Source of the DNA: Cryptomeria japonica
Lineage: Eukaryota > Streptophyta > Pinopsida > Cupressales > Cupressaceae
Reading direction: 5' to 3'
Length of the DNA: 64,000 nt
Assembly (NCBI RefSeq): GCF_030272615.1
Contig: NC_081409.1
Span: forward strand, 647,436,468 to 647,500,467
Below are positions 1 through 9,989 of this stretch, piece by piece; position 1 is the first letter of the stretch, and each line of letters starts with the position of its first letter. Made by a program: the position numbers and the translations under genes. The notes beneath the pieces were generated by a model, which saw only the letters and a program-made list of their open reading frames with translations, ran no database searches and had not been told where the DNA came from.

Positions 1-436
1 ATATAAATGGAATGATCAAATGAAGCTATGGAAGGAAAAGTGAAATGAAATAGGCTTATTAAGGAATTATGAGTTTATTTAAGAATAAAGAGTATTTCAT
101 TTTATTATTGAAATTAGAACGATTTATGTCTTCACATTTTGGTATCAAGGAACTAGGTTTGAAACACTAGGGCCTATGACCATTATGCTAAAGAAACATT
201 CCTTGATACAAGAATTGTTAAATTGCAATAGGTTCTAGAACTACTAGAGTTGGATCAAGTAACAGGAATCAAAGACTTGACCAAATTCTTGATCTTTTGA
301 ATTAGTAGAATGCTAGGAGGGAAGGATTTGAACAAGAAGCTCGAAGATTTGGTGAGGTTCTAACAACCTCACACAGCAAGAACAACCTAGTAATGAATTT
401 CCTAGAGCTGAGGAACAACTTGATCATTGAGTTAGG
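1..436. other. Unassigned AT-rich sequence left of the gypsy gag remnant
   Basis: No convincing coding frame or repeat is visible. It lies upstream of a gypsy gag remnant on the plus strand and may be the decayed front of the same element, but nothing in the bases proves this. Confidence 0.4.
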
Positions 437-600
437 ATTCAAGGGGAGCCAGCTAAAGATTTAGAAAGGACAGTCCCACCTAAGTTTGATGGTAAGACCA
501 TTGGTGATGGTGTTGAATCTTAGGTAATTGAGATGCAGAAGTATTTTGAACTTTGTAACATGACAAATGAAACTAAACCAGCATGGGCTGCTTATCAGAG
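437..600 (+). pseudogene. Ty3/gypsy gag remnant (chromovirus-like)
   Basis: The plus-strand translation contains PPKFDGKTIGDG, then EMQKYFELCNM and AWAAYQ. This order resembles the start of the retrotransposon gag domain of plant chromovirus-type Ty3/gypsy elements, the nucleocapsid precursor. An in-frame TAG replaces the Trp expected after the FDG motif. Bases 601-742 continue without a clear frame until TAT-4 begins. This is the oldest layer of the nest in the window and only a fragment. Assignment rests on short motif resemblance. Confidence 0.6.
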
Positions 601-742
601 CCTGATTTATAACTCTAGGGCCTATGAGTTTGCTTCATGAACAAAATCATGTGCTTAATAAACTTTCTATTAGATATCTAATGCACAATACTTTTGAATT
701 AAGAAGGAGCACAAAGCTTTTACAAGGTGAATTGATGACAAC

Positions 743-823
743 TGTGTACGGGAAATGAGGGTAACTGCGTAAAAGTCTGACTCAAAAGGCCCACACACCA
801 ATGAGACTCTTGGTGTGAGTTAT
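743..823 (-). repeat. TAT-4 left LTR, part 1 of 3
   Basis: This piece begins TGTGTACGGG and resembles the first 80 bases of the TAT-1 LTR (TGTATGTGGG, with the shared phrases cacacac and cttggtg). It ends in gttat (819-823), which recurs at 26799-26803 as the COPIA-1 target duplication. The LTR resumes at 26804. Confidence 0.8.
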
Positions 824-1856
824 TGATAGTTCTGATACTTAAAGATAAGTACAAATGCCAAGCTAATAAGATGAAAGGGGGGGTGAATCATACAAACTTA
901 ATCTTCCATAAAAACATCAAATTCAACCTTGGTAACATATATTCCAGTAATATAACCAAAACTGCTAAACATGCAAACTCAAAAGCTTATAAACATCATA
1001 ATACTCATAACACCAGATTTAACATGGAAACCCAAATAGGGAAAAACCACTGTGGGATTTTGGACCCACTAAGAAATATACTCTTCTAGAGTATGCTCGG
1101 TTAAAAGAAAATCCTGTTAAAGATTACAAACACATTGCTAGATGTGACCCGGTTAAGGGATTTCCCTCAGATCTGTTAGGATCTTCACCTTGTTAGAAGT
1201 GACCTTGTTAAAGGATTTCAAACACTCAATCAGAACGTCACCTTGCTAGAGGGTTTTACAAATAAGATTGTTAAGTCCACTCGGTTAAGAGATTTTCTGT
1301 CACTTCACGAAATAACAGTAATAAAAATCTATCTGCAACTTCACATCTAAAATGCTAAAGTAGATTCTTATTTGCTCAATACAATTTAGACATAGAACTA
1401 ATCTTGTCCATCTGTTGGGCTCGATACTCTATTATTCAAAACATGTCTTCAAGCTTCTGTGCTCGGTAATCACTATGTAGCATCCCTGTGCATACACTTG
1501 CCCACATACATTGTTTATCAAGAGTTCCCTATTTATAAACAATTCACCAACCGCTTAATCTCCTTGATCACATTTCCCATGATCAATCATAGCCATTAGA
1601 TCTTCAAACTTAGACCAAGTTCAATGTATCCTTTGATAAAAAAATATTTTACCCCGCCTTAGAACTTGTATACATTTATTGGAACTTGTGCTAGGGTATT
1701 GCAGTTCAATCTGAGTTGTAGATCTTTCTGCCGATTTTCCTTTGCCATAGATTCTTTAACAAACTTCATTCACGGCATACCAATCATTTAATCATATCCA
1801 ACTCAATAGCTTCCTTCGTTAAATAATGCATGTAATCATTTAATGTATTTTGTTAT
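824..1856 (-). repeat. COPIA-1 3' LTR, part 1 (split by TAT-1)
   Basis: Starts TGATAGTTCT and matches 25267 onward for 1033 bp. It stops after gttat (1852-1856), the target site of TAT-1, and resumes at 20191. A plus-strand 88-codon open frame inside both LTR copies (823-1089 and 25266-25532) is not regarded as a gene. A minus-strand TATA-like ctatttataaac lies near 1529-1540. Confidence 0.95.
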
Positions 1857-3338
1857 TGTATGTGGGAAAAGTGGGTCGATAAAACTCAATATGTGAAAAT
1901 ATTGCTAAAAGACTTGTCCACACACACACAGGACTTCTTGGTGCAAGTTATGGAGTAACGAAGTATTACTCAGCTTCCCAAGGTGGGTCCCATGGTTCTC
2001 TATCTCACAATGTCCCTCAAACCAATGTTTTTGCTCTCAGATCACTGAGCAAAATGGTTTAGGGATGGCAAATGCAAGAACGAGGGATGTTTTGATAAAT
2101 TCTAAAATGAAATGTATTCTAAGCTATGCATGATTCTAGAAATGCAATAAACTAGATGATAAGATGACAAGGTTAGTATGAATACTATCCTAACATGATA
2201 TATGTAGTCTATGATTAAGCTAAATGATAAAGAAAGTATTCTAAACATGCACATTTAGATTAATTTCTATTCCAAAGAGAGGCTAAATGATGAGCATAAA
2301 AATGATATATGAGAGTTTGAATGTATTTGAGCATAAGTGTGATACTACAAATTTGGAGGATGATCAAAATGGAGGAATGAGAGCTCTATTTATAGAAAAA
2401 ATAGGGCAATGGATGGTCAGGATTGAATGGTTTAATCAAGGGTTGAGTTTGAAAGTTGGAGATCCATGTTTGTAATTGGCACCAATGAAATGGTGACAAG
2501 TGTCAACATAGGGTTGGGTTGAGAGAAGGGGTTGGAGGCATTAAATGCTTGAGAATTATCTTAGAGATAAGGGTTAAGCTTAAGTTAGGCATACCCAATG
2601 GATTAAGAGTTAATCCAAGAATAAACCTTTGTGCAAATGATTAAGAGATAATCATGGTCAAAGCATTAAAGGCTTGATGAGACCCTTGGGTTGGGTGAAG
2701 GTTGAGTTAAAACAAATTCTTTAACCATGTAAGAGGGTTTGAGTTAACCATTAATGGTTATTGAAGACTTTGGGGAATCAAGTGGTTCAAGGTTTGAAGC
2801 CTTTAATGGTTATCAAAGACTTTGAGGAATTAAGTGGTTGAAGGCTTGAACCCTTTAATGGTTATCAAAGACTTTGAGGAATTAAGAAGTGACTTCCCTT
2901 TGCTTAGGGATGTGACAAAGTTTAGAATGATGGGTTAGGCTAATTAGAAGCGATTAGAAGATTCTAGAAGGGATTAGAAAGAGGTTTAGGAAGGCAAGTG
3001 GGAGATGTAGGATTTTGCAAGTGGATGGAGGGATAATAGGATTTAATTGAAATAAAGTAATTTAATTCAATTTGGTTGTAATTAAATAAATTAGATTTAT
3101 TTAATTTAGGATAACTATTTAATTAAATTTGAATTTAATTAAAAGTGGATAGGGGGGTTTTAATTGAATAAAATGATTTATTCATTAAATGGGTATAGTG
3201 AATTTTATTTAAATAAATTGAGTAATTTACTTAATAAAATAGAAGAATGTGGATAATTTAATTAAATTGGATTTAATTAAATAGAGAATTGAACATAAAA
3301 TATTCATTTAGGAATATGGTCATTTTTATACGTCTACA
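1857..3338 (-). repeat. TAT-1 3' LTR
   Basis: Starts TGTATGTGGG and ends GTCTACA, with terminal TG/CA. It equals the right LTR in length (1482 bp). The minus strand carries a TATA-like box over ctatttatag at 2386-2395, 940 bp from its 3' end. A 62-codon open frame at 2287-2475 is repeated in the other LTR and is treated as chance. Confidence 0.96.
2751..2890. repeat. 52-bp tandem repeat inside the TAT-1 LTR
   Basis: The phrase ttaatggtta recurs at 2751, 2803 and 2855, giving about 2.6 copies of a 52-bp unit that contains gactttgaggaattaag. The same array is in the right LTR at about 19598-19735, so it predates insertion. The TAT-4 LTR has only one related copy (about 57930-57985). Confidence 0.85.
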
Positions 3339-3352
3339 TTTTGCCCCTCTTT
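3339..3352 (-). other. TAT-1 polypurine tract
   Basis: On the minus strand it reads AAAGAGGGGCAAAA, directly before the 3' LTR. This is the expected position of the RNase H-resistant primer for plus-strand DNA synthesis. The same 14 bases adjoin the 3' LTRs of TAT-2, TAT-3 and TAT-4. Confidence 0.92.
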
Positions 3353-3509
3353 GAAGTGACGTGTGTGCACATGTTATTTCGAAGAAAATGATGTGTTTTT
3401 GTGATTTTATGATCAAATGCAATTTTTGTGTTGCTCTTATGATTTGCAAGTTGTGTCCTAGATTTGATATTTGATGTGTAATGCCCCAGATTCGATATTT
3501 GATGATGAT

Positions 3510-3624
3510 GCCCCCTCGGGAGATGAATCCATATTTTGAAAATTTTTGATTTAATTTGATGAGTTGCGCATAATGTATATGATTTCGTTTATGTGAAATG
3601 TGTGTAAATTGATTCATCTCCCGA
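3510..3624. other. Conserved hairpin next to the 3' LTR (TAT-1 copy)
   Basis: The sequence gccccctc is followed by the arm tcgggagatgaatc (3516-3529). Its perfect 14-base reverse complement gattcatctcccga is at 3611-3624, with an 81-base spacer. TAT-2, TAT-3 and TAT-4 have a matching hairpin with different arm bases at the same place. On the element strand this is the 3' untranslated region. On the other strand it lies about 90 bp upstream of the antisense gene's TATA box. Confidence 0.75.
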
Positions 3625-3715
3625 TAATTTACAAATGTTACAATATAGGGGAGACCGCGACCATATTATGGGTCCATTTGGCTAACCCTAATTTCATTTT
3701 TCTCCTATAAAAGGG

Positions 3716-3723
3716 GAAAAGGG
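3716..3723 (+). promoter_or_regulatory. TATA box of the antisense PMD gene (TAT-1)
   Basis: TATAAAAG sits 63 bp upstream of the exon-1 ATG (3787), which places a start site near 3745-3750 and gives a short leader. TAT-2 has a comparable TATAAGA at 28363, upstream of its exon 1. It is read on the plus strand, opposite to gag-pol, so the antisense gene seems to have its own promoter within the element. Confidence 0.7.
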
Positions 3724-3940
3724 CTTGAATTAGATTCATTTGTGTTTTGTTGACTTTGGAAAAAGAGAATTTGGTCTACAGAGAAAATGGCTATTCCGTA
3801 TCATAGACACCGTTTCGAGTGCATTCGGAGGTACCGAAGACCGGCAATGTATGGACCACCAGTAAGTCAACATTTTTTACCCTCTTTTGACTTTTCATTT
3901 GATCGTTTTTAGTCATTTTTGGATTTTTAAAGGTTAGTTT

Positions 3941-4407
3941 TAGCGGTTTAGCGCGTCTAGGGCATAGATTAGCGCATACAAAGTTTTAAGTAGCGCATCC
4001 AGTCAATTTATAAGGTCGCATCCGAAACAAATAGGGTAGCACATAGGAAATATAGGTTAGTGCATAGACGTAGAATAGCGCATGGCGATAGGCGGGTAGC
4101 GCGTCAGGTCAACAGGTTAGCGCGTAGGGTAGACCTAGCGCATAGGGGTCACAGGGGTTCGCATGGGTAAGGGGGTTTAGCACATAGGGTTAACCTAGCG
4201 CATAGGGTCAAACAGGTAGTGCCTAGGGGGTATAGATTAGCACGTGGGAGAAGTTTAGCACATAGAGTAGGTTAGGTGGCGCATGGGGAGAAAGATTAGC
4301 ACGTAGAGTCAATCTAGCGCATAGGGTAAATAGAGTAGCGCGTAGGAAAGACAACCTAGTGCGTGGGGGGTTTTTAGCGCATTGGGAGTTTGTTTTAGCG
4401 CATCTAG
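3941..4407 (+). repeat. TTAGCGCAT motif array in the antisense-gene intron (TAT-1)
   Basis: About 23 copies of a degenerate TAGCGCAT/TAGCGCGT motif occur at roughly 20-bp spacing, many followed by aggg. The same motif in reverse complement fills the gag leader (16444-16818 and 18340-18636). The 14-mer tttagcgcatctag at 4394-4407 is exactly the reverse complement of 18583-18596. So each array reads TTAGCGCAT in the sense of the gene downstream of it. Confidence 0.85.
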
Positions 4408-4602
4408 AAAAATTTTGCAAGATGAGTGGATTTGTAAAATTTTTGTGTCGTGCTGTCATGATTTTATGGATTGGTCCAATATGAGTGTTGATATAACTTG
4501 TTTTGATTTGTGATATTTCAAGTTATGTATAGATATCAATGTGTTGTGTTGATCAAAATATGATTTATTTGCATGCTCTATTTCAAGTTCAATGTGTGAA
4601 GC

Positions 4603-4773
4603 CTGATTTGTATTACAAGCTGATATGGGTTGGAAACTTGAGTTGTGTTACAAGCTGATATGGGTGAGAAACTTGAGTTGTTTTACAAGTTTATGTGATT
4701 TTGGAGACTTGAGTTGTTTTACAAGTTTTGATATGGTTTTTGAGAACTTGAGTTGTATTACAAGTTGATATGA
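4603..4773 (+). repeat. 36-bp tandem repeat in the antisense-gene intron
   Basis: Units built around acttgagttgtattacaag start near 4635, 4670, 4706 and 4744, giving about four to five copies of 35-38 bp. The array sits between the TAGCGC array and the splice acceptor. No related array was found in TAT-2 or TAT-3. Confidence 0.75.
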
Positions 4774-6921
4774 AATGATAGGATTTGAACTTGATGTAGA
4801 TGAGCAAATTGTTTCATGTTGTTGATATGAGTTTGATTTTGAGATCGTTGTTTTGATGTGGAAACTGATATTGGATTTGTTTTTCTTTTTTGACAGGAGG
4901 GATTGGGTGTGGTCCAGTCGCGGGAGAGATTTCTGAGACCGTGGACATTGATACCGCGGTTGTCGCAGGCCGATCTCGATATCATCGAGAGATGTGGGTT
5001 GACTTCCCTCTTGGATATGCCTCGGTTCACTATGAACCGGGGGCTACTGACAGCACTTGCAGAGAGGTGGCATAGCAACACGAACACCTTCCATTTTGCT
5101 ACTGAAGAGATGATAGTCACACCAGAGGACTGTTACAGGATCCTGCGCATTCCTGTAGTAGCGGCACTACTACCATATGAGCAGTCGGAGGAGGGCAGGA
5201 CAGAGGCACTGCACCATATTTTTCATGATGATACAGTTTGTGACTATGAGATCTTGTGGCAGGAGTTTCTAGATCTAGATTATGCACCACTGCCATCCAT
5301 ACTAGCAGGGTTCATTGGTGGATTTATTTATCCTAATCGCAGGTCAAAGGGATTTTCTGTGGGATGAAGACTGGTGTTGGAGGAGATGGTCACACAGTGC
5401 TGGAGGTTTTCATGGGGGTCAGCTATGCTGGCCCATCTATACAAGGGCCTGGATGAGGTGGTATACCTCAGTTAGGGTAGTTTGTCAGCTGGCGTGACAT
5501 TATTACAAGTATGGTGCTGGGAGCACATTCCAGTGGCGAGGCCACTAGCAGATAGGGACAGGCCCATAGGAGCGGCATATGCCTATGGATATGGGGGTCT
5601 AGTTGTCCAGCGCAAGCTGGGCAAACTAGAGCATTGGAGGAGGGTACTTGATGATATTGATACGGTCACATGGTGACCGTATACAGGATGCGAGGTGTGG
5701 GCTGAGGATGGGCTGGAGATGCCCTTTGTATTTATGACTAGATACCTGATTGGGAGGACCCTTTTTGTCATAGAGAGGTTTGTGGCGACCCGAGTTTTGA
5801 GGCAATTTGGGCGCCAGCAGGGTATACCACAAGGAGTTTGCCTATATGCATGGTGAAGGCAAGATGTAGCTGATTGGGGGCCGACCATTGATAGTGTTGT
5901 GGTGGTGGAGGACTTTGTGGGGTTAGCAAGGCAGATATGGGATTATGCCCCAGAGATTCAGGATGTGGGCATGACGGATGAGTTTGCCAGATTATTTGCT
6001 GCTTGGGCAGTGGCTAAGATATCTGATTCTGAGGAGATGAGGCTAGCATTCAATGATGATGAGGAGGAGGGAGATGAGGGAGACAATGGAGATGATGGAG
6101 GAGGAGGACGAGGGAGAGGAGCCAGAGGGAGGTGGGGAGATAGAGGGAGGAGAGGAGATAGAGGTGTGGAGAGAGTGGTGAGATAGGGGATGATAGACAG
6201 GGGGAGAGGTGGATTGGCTATTGGACCCGGTAGAGAGGGGAGAGTGGGGGAGGTGTTAGCTACAGTGGGTGGTACAGAGGAGGCTAGGCGACCAGTGCAG
6301 AGGAGGAGGATGAATGCACTCCCACCTCTAGTACCGAGGACAGGTCGAGTGGGATGGGTTCCCCGTGCATAGGTACCACTACGAGTTTGGGTCCCAGGTC
6401 ACATTGAGGATGCTCAAATTTGGACCCTACAGGTTACTGTACAGCAGCTACAGGCACAGGTGTTGACATATCAGCGACAGATTGCATAGTTGACCACTGA
6501 GCGAGATACTGAGATAGAGCAGAGAGGAGGAGCAGAGGATCTGGTATCGCGTATGCAGAGAGCAGCGGCGGGTGGTCCGATGAGAGACACCCTGAGAGAG
6601 CTGGCATTGAGAGCTCAGGAGGCAGAGTACTATCGGCAACATTATGACGCTGCAGTACCCAGGGATCATTGAGTACAAAGCTTTGCACAGTCGAGATCTA
6701 GTTGATCTCGAGATACTGGGTCGCGATCTGAGAACCGAGGTGTCAGAGGGCCACCGAGACAGGGCCCTCCTAGAGATCCAGGAGCAGGGACATCTGGAGC
6801 GAGACAATCTCTGTCAGGGGATAGTCATACTTGAGAGACATGGTCTCTGTTGTATTTTTGAGCATTGTATTCTTTGTACTGGACACAATGTTTGACACAT
6901 TTTATAATTTAGGATCATTTT

Positions 6922-6924
<3 letters not shown>

Positions 6925-6954
<30 letters not shown>
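6925..6954. repeat. (AT)n microsatellite
   Basis: Fifteen AT dinucleotides lie about 90 bp after the terminal stop of the antisense gene. Nothing else is claimed. Confidence 0.95.
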
Positions 6955-6957
<3 letters not shown>

Positions 6958-8137
6958 ACACCATTTACTTTGATCATGTGATGTGTTTATATGGATGCAT
7001 GTTATGTGGGTTATTTCGTTACTTTATGATGATGCAATGCTTAAATGTATAATGTATGATGCAGGATGTATGCTTTAGATTTATCTTAAAAATGAGATGT
7101 ATGATTTGATATGCTGTGAGATGTATCTTGAAAATGAGATATATGAAAATGATATGCAACTAATGTTTTTGGAGCATCCTCATTTTGCATTTTGCCATCC
7201 CGATACAACCATATGTTATTTGCTTTCTTTGTAGGTTTCATCATTGAGCATTGATTTGTTTAGGATATGTTGAAAATTTATACAAGCATAATGGTATAAT
7301 TGAACCATGATGACCTGAGAAAAATTTACATGATATTTGATTTTGCAAGATAGCACAAGCGTCAAGGTATAATTGAACCAGGACGACCTGAGTGTGTATT
7401 GCGTAAACAGACAAGATTAAATCATTTGTATGTGTGAAGTGGAATCAGGCCTTCAGTGATATTTGACGTATCACATCTCGAGGCAAGGATTCACACAGTA
7501 CAAGTAATCGCCTCCCAGACAGAAGACTAAGAAAATATTGCAAGTTCCCCATGATCTCTAGCTTTGAAGCATTTTAGTGAGAAAAGGAAAAGATTTCAAT
7601 AATTTAAAAAGTGCAAAATGCAAAATAGTCAAGATTTTTATGCGATAATGCAACATTTAGTACTTCAAAAAATCATCCATCCTTGGTATTTCTGTGAATT
7701 GTTTTGTTTTGTTTTTGCGATGAAGCGTAGTTTTGGTTGTTGGATGTCATGCTTCTGAGTTTGTGCAATAGTGTTGATGTCTTGAATATTTGCAAGTTTT
7801 TGAACAAGTTAATGCCCCTAGCTGAGTGTGTCTCTTGATATGATCATGTACAGTGATTTCCAAGCCATGGTGGAATGTGGTAAGAGGATATATACAGAGA
7901 ACCCAGGATAGTGACTGTGCTAAGTATGTTCTGAATGGATATAAGCTAAGTGTCGGGCGATGGCCGATAATGTTTGTATGAATAAAATAGCATGGAGATA
8001 GATAGAGGAGCCGTTCTTTCACAAGAGCGCCTGTTTACCAGGTTTTCACCATTTGTTTTTATTGTACTTTGTTTTTGCTTTTTCTGGATTTTTTGATTTT
8101 TTTTATTATTTTTGGCTTTTTCCGTGCACTAGGCTAT
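6955..8137. other. Non-coding spacer between convergent integrase and PMD gene, with a conserved paired motif
   Basis: No open frame of note. The phrase ggtataattgaacca followed by gacctgag occurs twice, at 7293-7319 and 7366-7392, a 73-bp spacing. TAT-4 has the same pair at 59599 and 59672 with the same spacing, and TAT-3 a weaker pair at about 44194 and 44269. Each is followed by a shared stretch with attgcgtaaa or attgcttgc and agacaag. The spacer lies where the two opposing transcripts should end. Confidence 0.65.
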
Positions 8138-9260
8138 CTAAGTATAGTACTTCTTCAGATGGATGTTGTTAGTTGGTTCGTCGAGTATGTCTCCTTCTGA
8201 AGTTGTAAGCTGATAGGCACCTGATCCATAGACTGATATGATGACATAGGGACCCAACCAGTTAGGTTCAAATTTCCCTTTCTTTTCTCGATCTTACTGA
8301 TTTCTTGGATTTTCTTTGAGAACTAGGTCACCAACTTTGAAGTTCTTGAGAATGACCTTGTGATTGTAGCTCCTGCACATGCATTGCTGATATGCTTTGA
8401 GATGAGTGTAAGCATGTTGGCATCTTTCATCTAATAGTTCAAGTTCTTGCAGTCGGTTAACTCGATACTCTTCATCTGGGATTAAACCTTTCAAAAAGAC
8501 TCTGAGAGATAGAATTTCTTCTTCTAGGGGTAAAATGGCCTCTGATCCATATAGCAGTGAGTATGGTGTTGCTTCTGTAGGTGTGCGGATGCTGGTTCTG
8601 TATGCCCAAAGTGCTGGATTGAGTTGTACGTGCTAATCTTTGCCTGCATCATTCACTATTTTCTTTAAGATTTTCAAGATGGTCTTGTTAGATGCTTCTG
8701 CTTGACCATTTCCCTGTGGGTAATATGGTGTAGAAAACCGATGTTGGATTTTGAACTTTTCACATAGTTCTTGTACATCTTGGTTTTTGAAAGGCCGTCC
8801 ATTATCTATGACGATTGAACTTGAAATACCATATCTGCAGATCAGATAATTTAGGATAAAAGAGGCAATTTGTTTCCCAGTCATTGTGGTCATGGGAACT
8901 GCTTCGATCCATTTGGTAAAGTATTTTGTTGCAGTTATAATGAACTTGTGTCCATGTGAAGATGAAGGATGAATTTTTCCCACTAAGTCTAGTCCCCACT
9001 GACAAAAGGGCCAGGATGTTGTAAATGACTGCAGTTCCTGTGCTGGTGCATGTATCAGATTGCCATGGATCTGGCATTTAGGACATTTCTTGGCGAAGTG
9101 ATATGAGTCTTTTTCCATTGTAGGCCAGTAGTATCCTATTCATAGAAGCTTTTTAGCAAGAGTAGTACCACTTGAATGTGTGCCACAAATACCTTCATGA
9201 AGCTCGTGTAAAGCAGAATCAGAATCATTACGATCAAGGCAACAAAAAAGAGTACCATCT
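8138..9260 (-). pseudogene. TAT-1 integrase
   Basis: The zinc-binding part shows LHEGICGTHSS and CPKCQIHG. The catalytic core has the first Asp in WGLDLVGKIH, the second in IVIDNGRPF and the Glu in GQAEASNK, a complete D,D,E set. The C-terminal part contains YNHKVILKNFKVGDLVLK and FEPNWLGPY and ends at a TAG (8138-8140). There is no chromodomain. Single stops interrupt it near 9150, 8630 and 8290, but the frame equals that of the RT segment upstream. It would join cDNA into the host genome. Confidence 0.9.
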
Positions 9261-9469
9261 AGACCTCGACGATACAAAGTATTAGCAATAAGGGTGTAAC
9301 AAGCAGCTTGTCAGATAAAGTTACGTTTTTGGTTACAAGATTGGTCAATTGGTAAGATATTGTGTTTGAGGTAGTCGTATATTGGTCCATATAATAGAGA
9401 ATCTGAACCAGTCAAGGCATAGATAACCTAGGATTCAGAGTGGTCATAGGCGGGGGAGAACAGTTGCTC

Positions 9470-9950
9470 TACCAGGAACTCGTAACGTGTTGCTCTGGAA
9501 TTTGTAGTAGTGAAGTGATAGTAGCCATTGCATCGACTGCTTTGTTGTTCAATCTTGGTATTTGTTCAAAGGTGATGTGCACAAAATACTGTTTGAAGTC
9601 ATCCACCATTCGCTTGTAGGGTAGTAGCTTGGCATCCTTTGTTTGATAGTTGTTCTTGATTTGATTGACGACTAGTTTTGAGTCTCCATAGACTTTTAAC
9701 TCTGTGATCTTCTATTCTACGGCCATTTTGATGCCTATAACCAATGCCTCATATTCAGCCACATTATTTGTGCATGGGAACATAAGCTTATATGATCTTG
9801 GCATAGTGTGTCCTTCAAGAGTGATGAATAGAATGACGGCCCCTGAACCATGTTGTGTATAGGATCCATCAAAGTATAGGGTCCATTGTTTGGGAGAAAG
9901 AGCAAGAACACCCCTGTCTGGAAATTCAATCTCCATGGTTTGTTTTCCTG
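9470..9950 (-). pseudogene. TAT-1 second RNase H (archaeal-type aRNH)
   Basis: The segment has LYFDGSYTQHGSG, NNVAEYEALVIG and VYGDSKLVV, supplying the Asp, Glu and Asp of an RNase HI active site. A separate Ty3-type RNase H precedes it (9990-10501). This second copy between RNase H and integrase is a known mark of the Tat lineage. It is shifted in frame relative to RT and integrase and has a stop at 9712. Confidence 0.85.
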
Positions 9951-9989
9951 GTAGCAGTGCCTCAGCCAGCTAATCTGCAACTGCTTGTC

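Larger units (their letters stand above)
3862..4896 (+). other. Intron of the TAT-1 antisense gene
   Basis: The donor is CCA/GTAAGT at 3862 and the acceptor is a T-rich tract ending TTTTTTGACAG at 4896. Exon 1 ends on a codon boundary and exon 2 opens in the PMD frame (GAG GGA TTG), which independently supports the splice. The intron is 1035 bp and holds two tandem arrays (3941-4407 and 4603-4773). Splicing is predicted from sequence only. Confidence 0.8.
3787..6834 (+). pseudogene. Antisense spliced gene with plant mobile domain (TAT-1), nine nonsense codons
   Basis: Exon 1 is 3787-3861 (25 codons, beginning MAIPYHR) and exon 2 is 4897-6834, joined in phase 0 across a GT-AG intron: 670 codons in all. 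The PMD covers roughly residues 48-300, with RWHSNTNTFHF, CYRILRIPV, GFIGGFIYPNRR and LLQVWCWEHI. After it come an acidic run (about 411-425), an Arg/Gly-rich run (about 426-455), a probable coiled coil (about 537-617) and a Gly/Arg/Pro-rich tail. Premature stops are at 5365, 5473, 5674, 5854, 6184, 6370, 6487, 6670 and 6703, yet exon 2 has no net frameshift over 1.9 kb. PMD proteins are transposon-related and some host copies act in silencing; the role here is unknown. Confidence 0.88.

Noticed and set aside
823-1089. 88-codon frame in both COPIA-1 LTRs
   Set aside because: Same argument: LTR duplication, on the strand opposite to the element, with no family resemblance.
2287-2475. 62-codon frame present in both TAT-1 LTRs (also 19135-19323)
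   Set aside because: It is duplicated only because the LTRs are copies of one another. The related TAT-4 LTR does not keep it.
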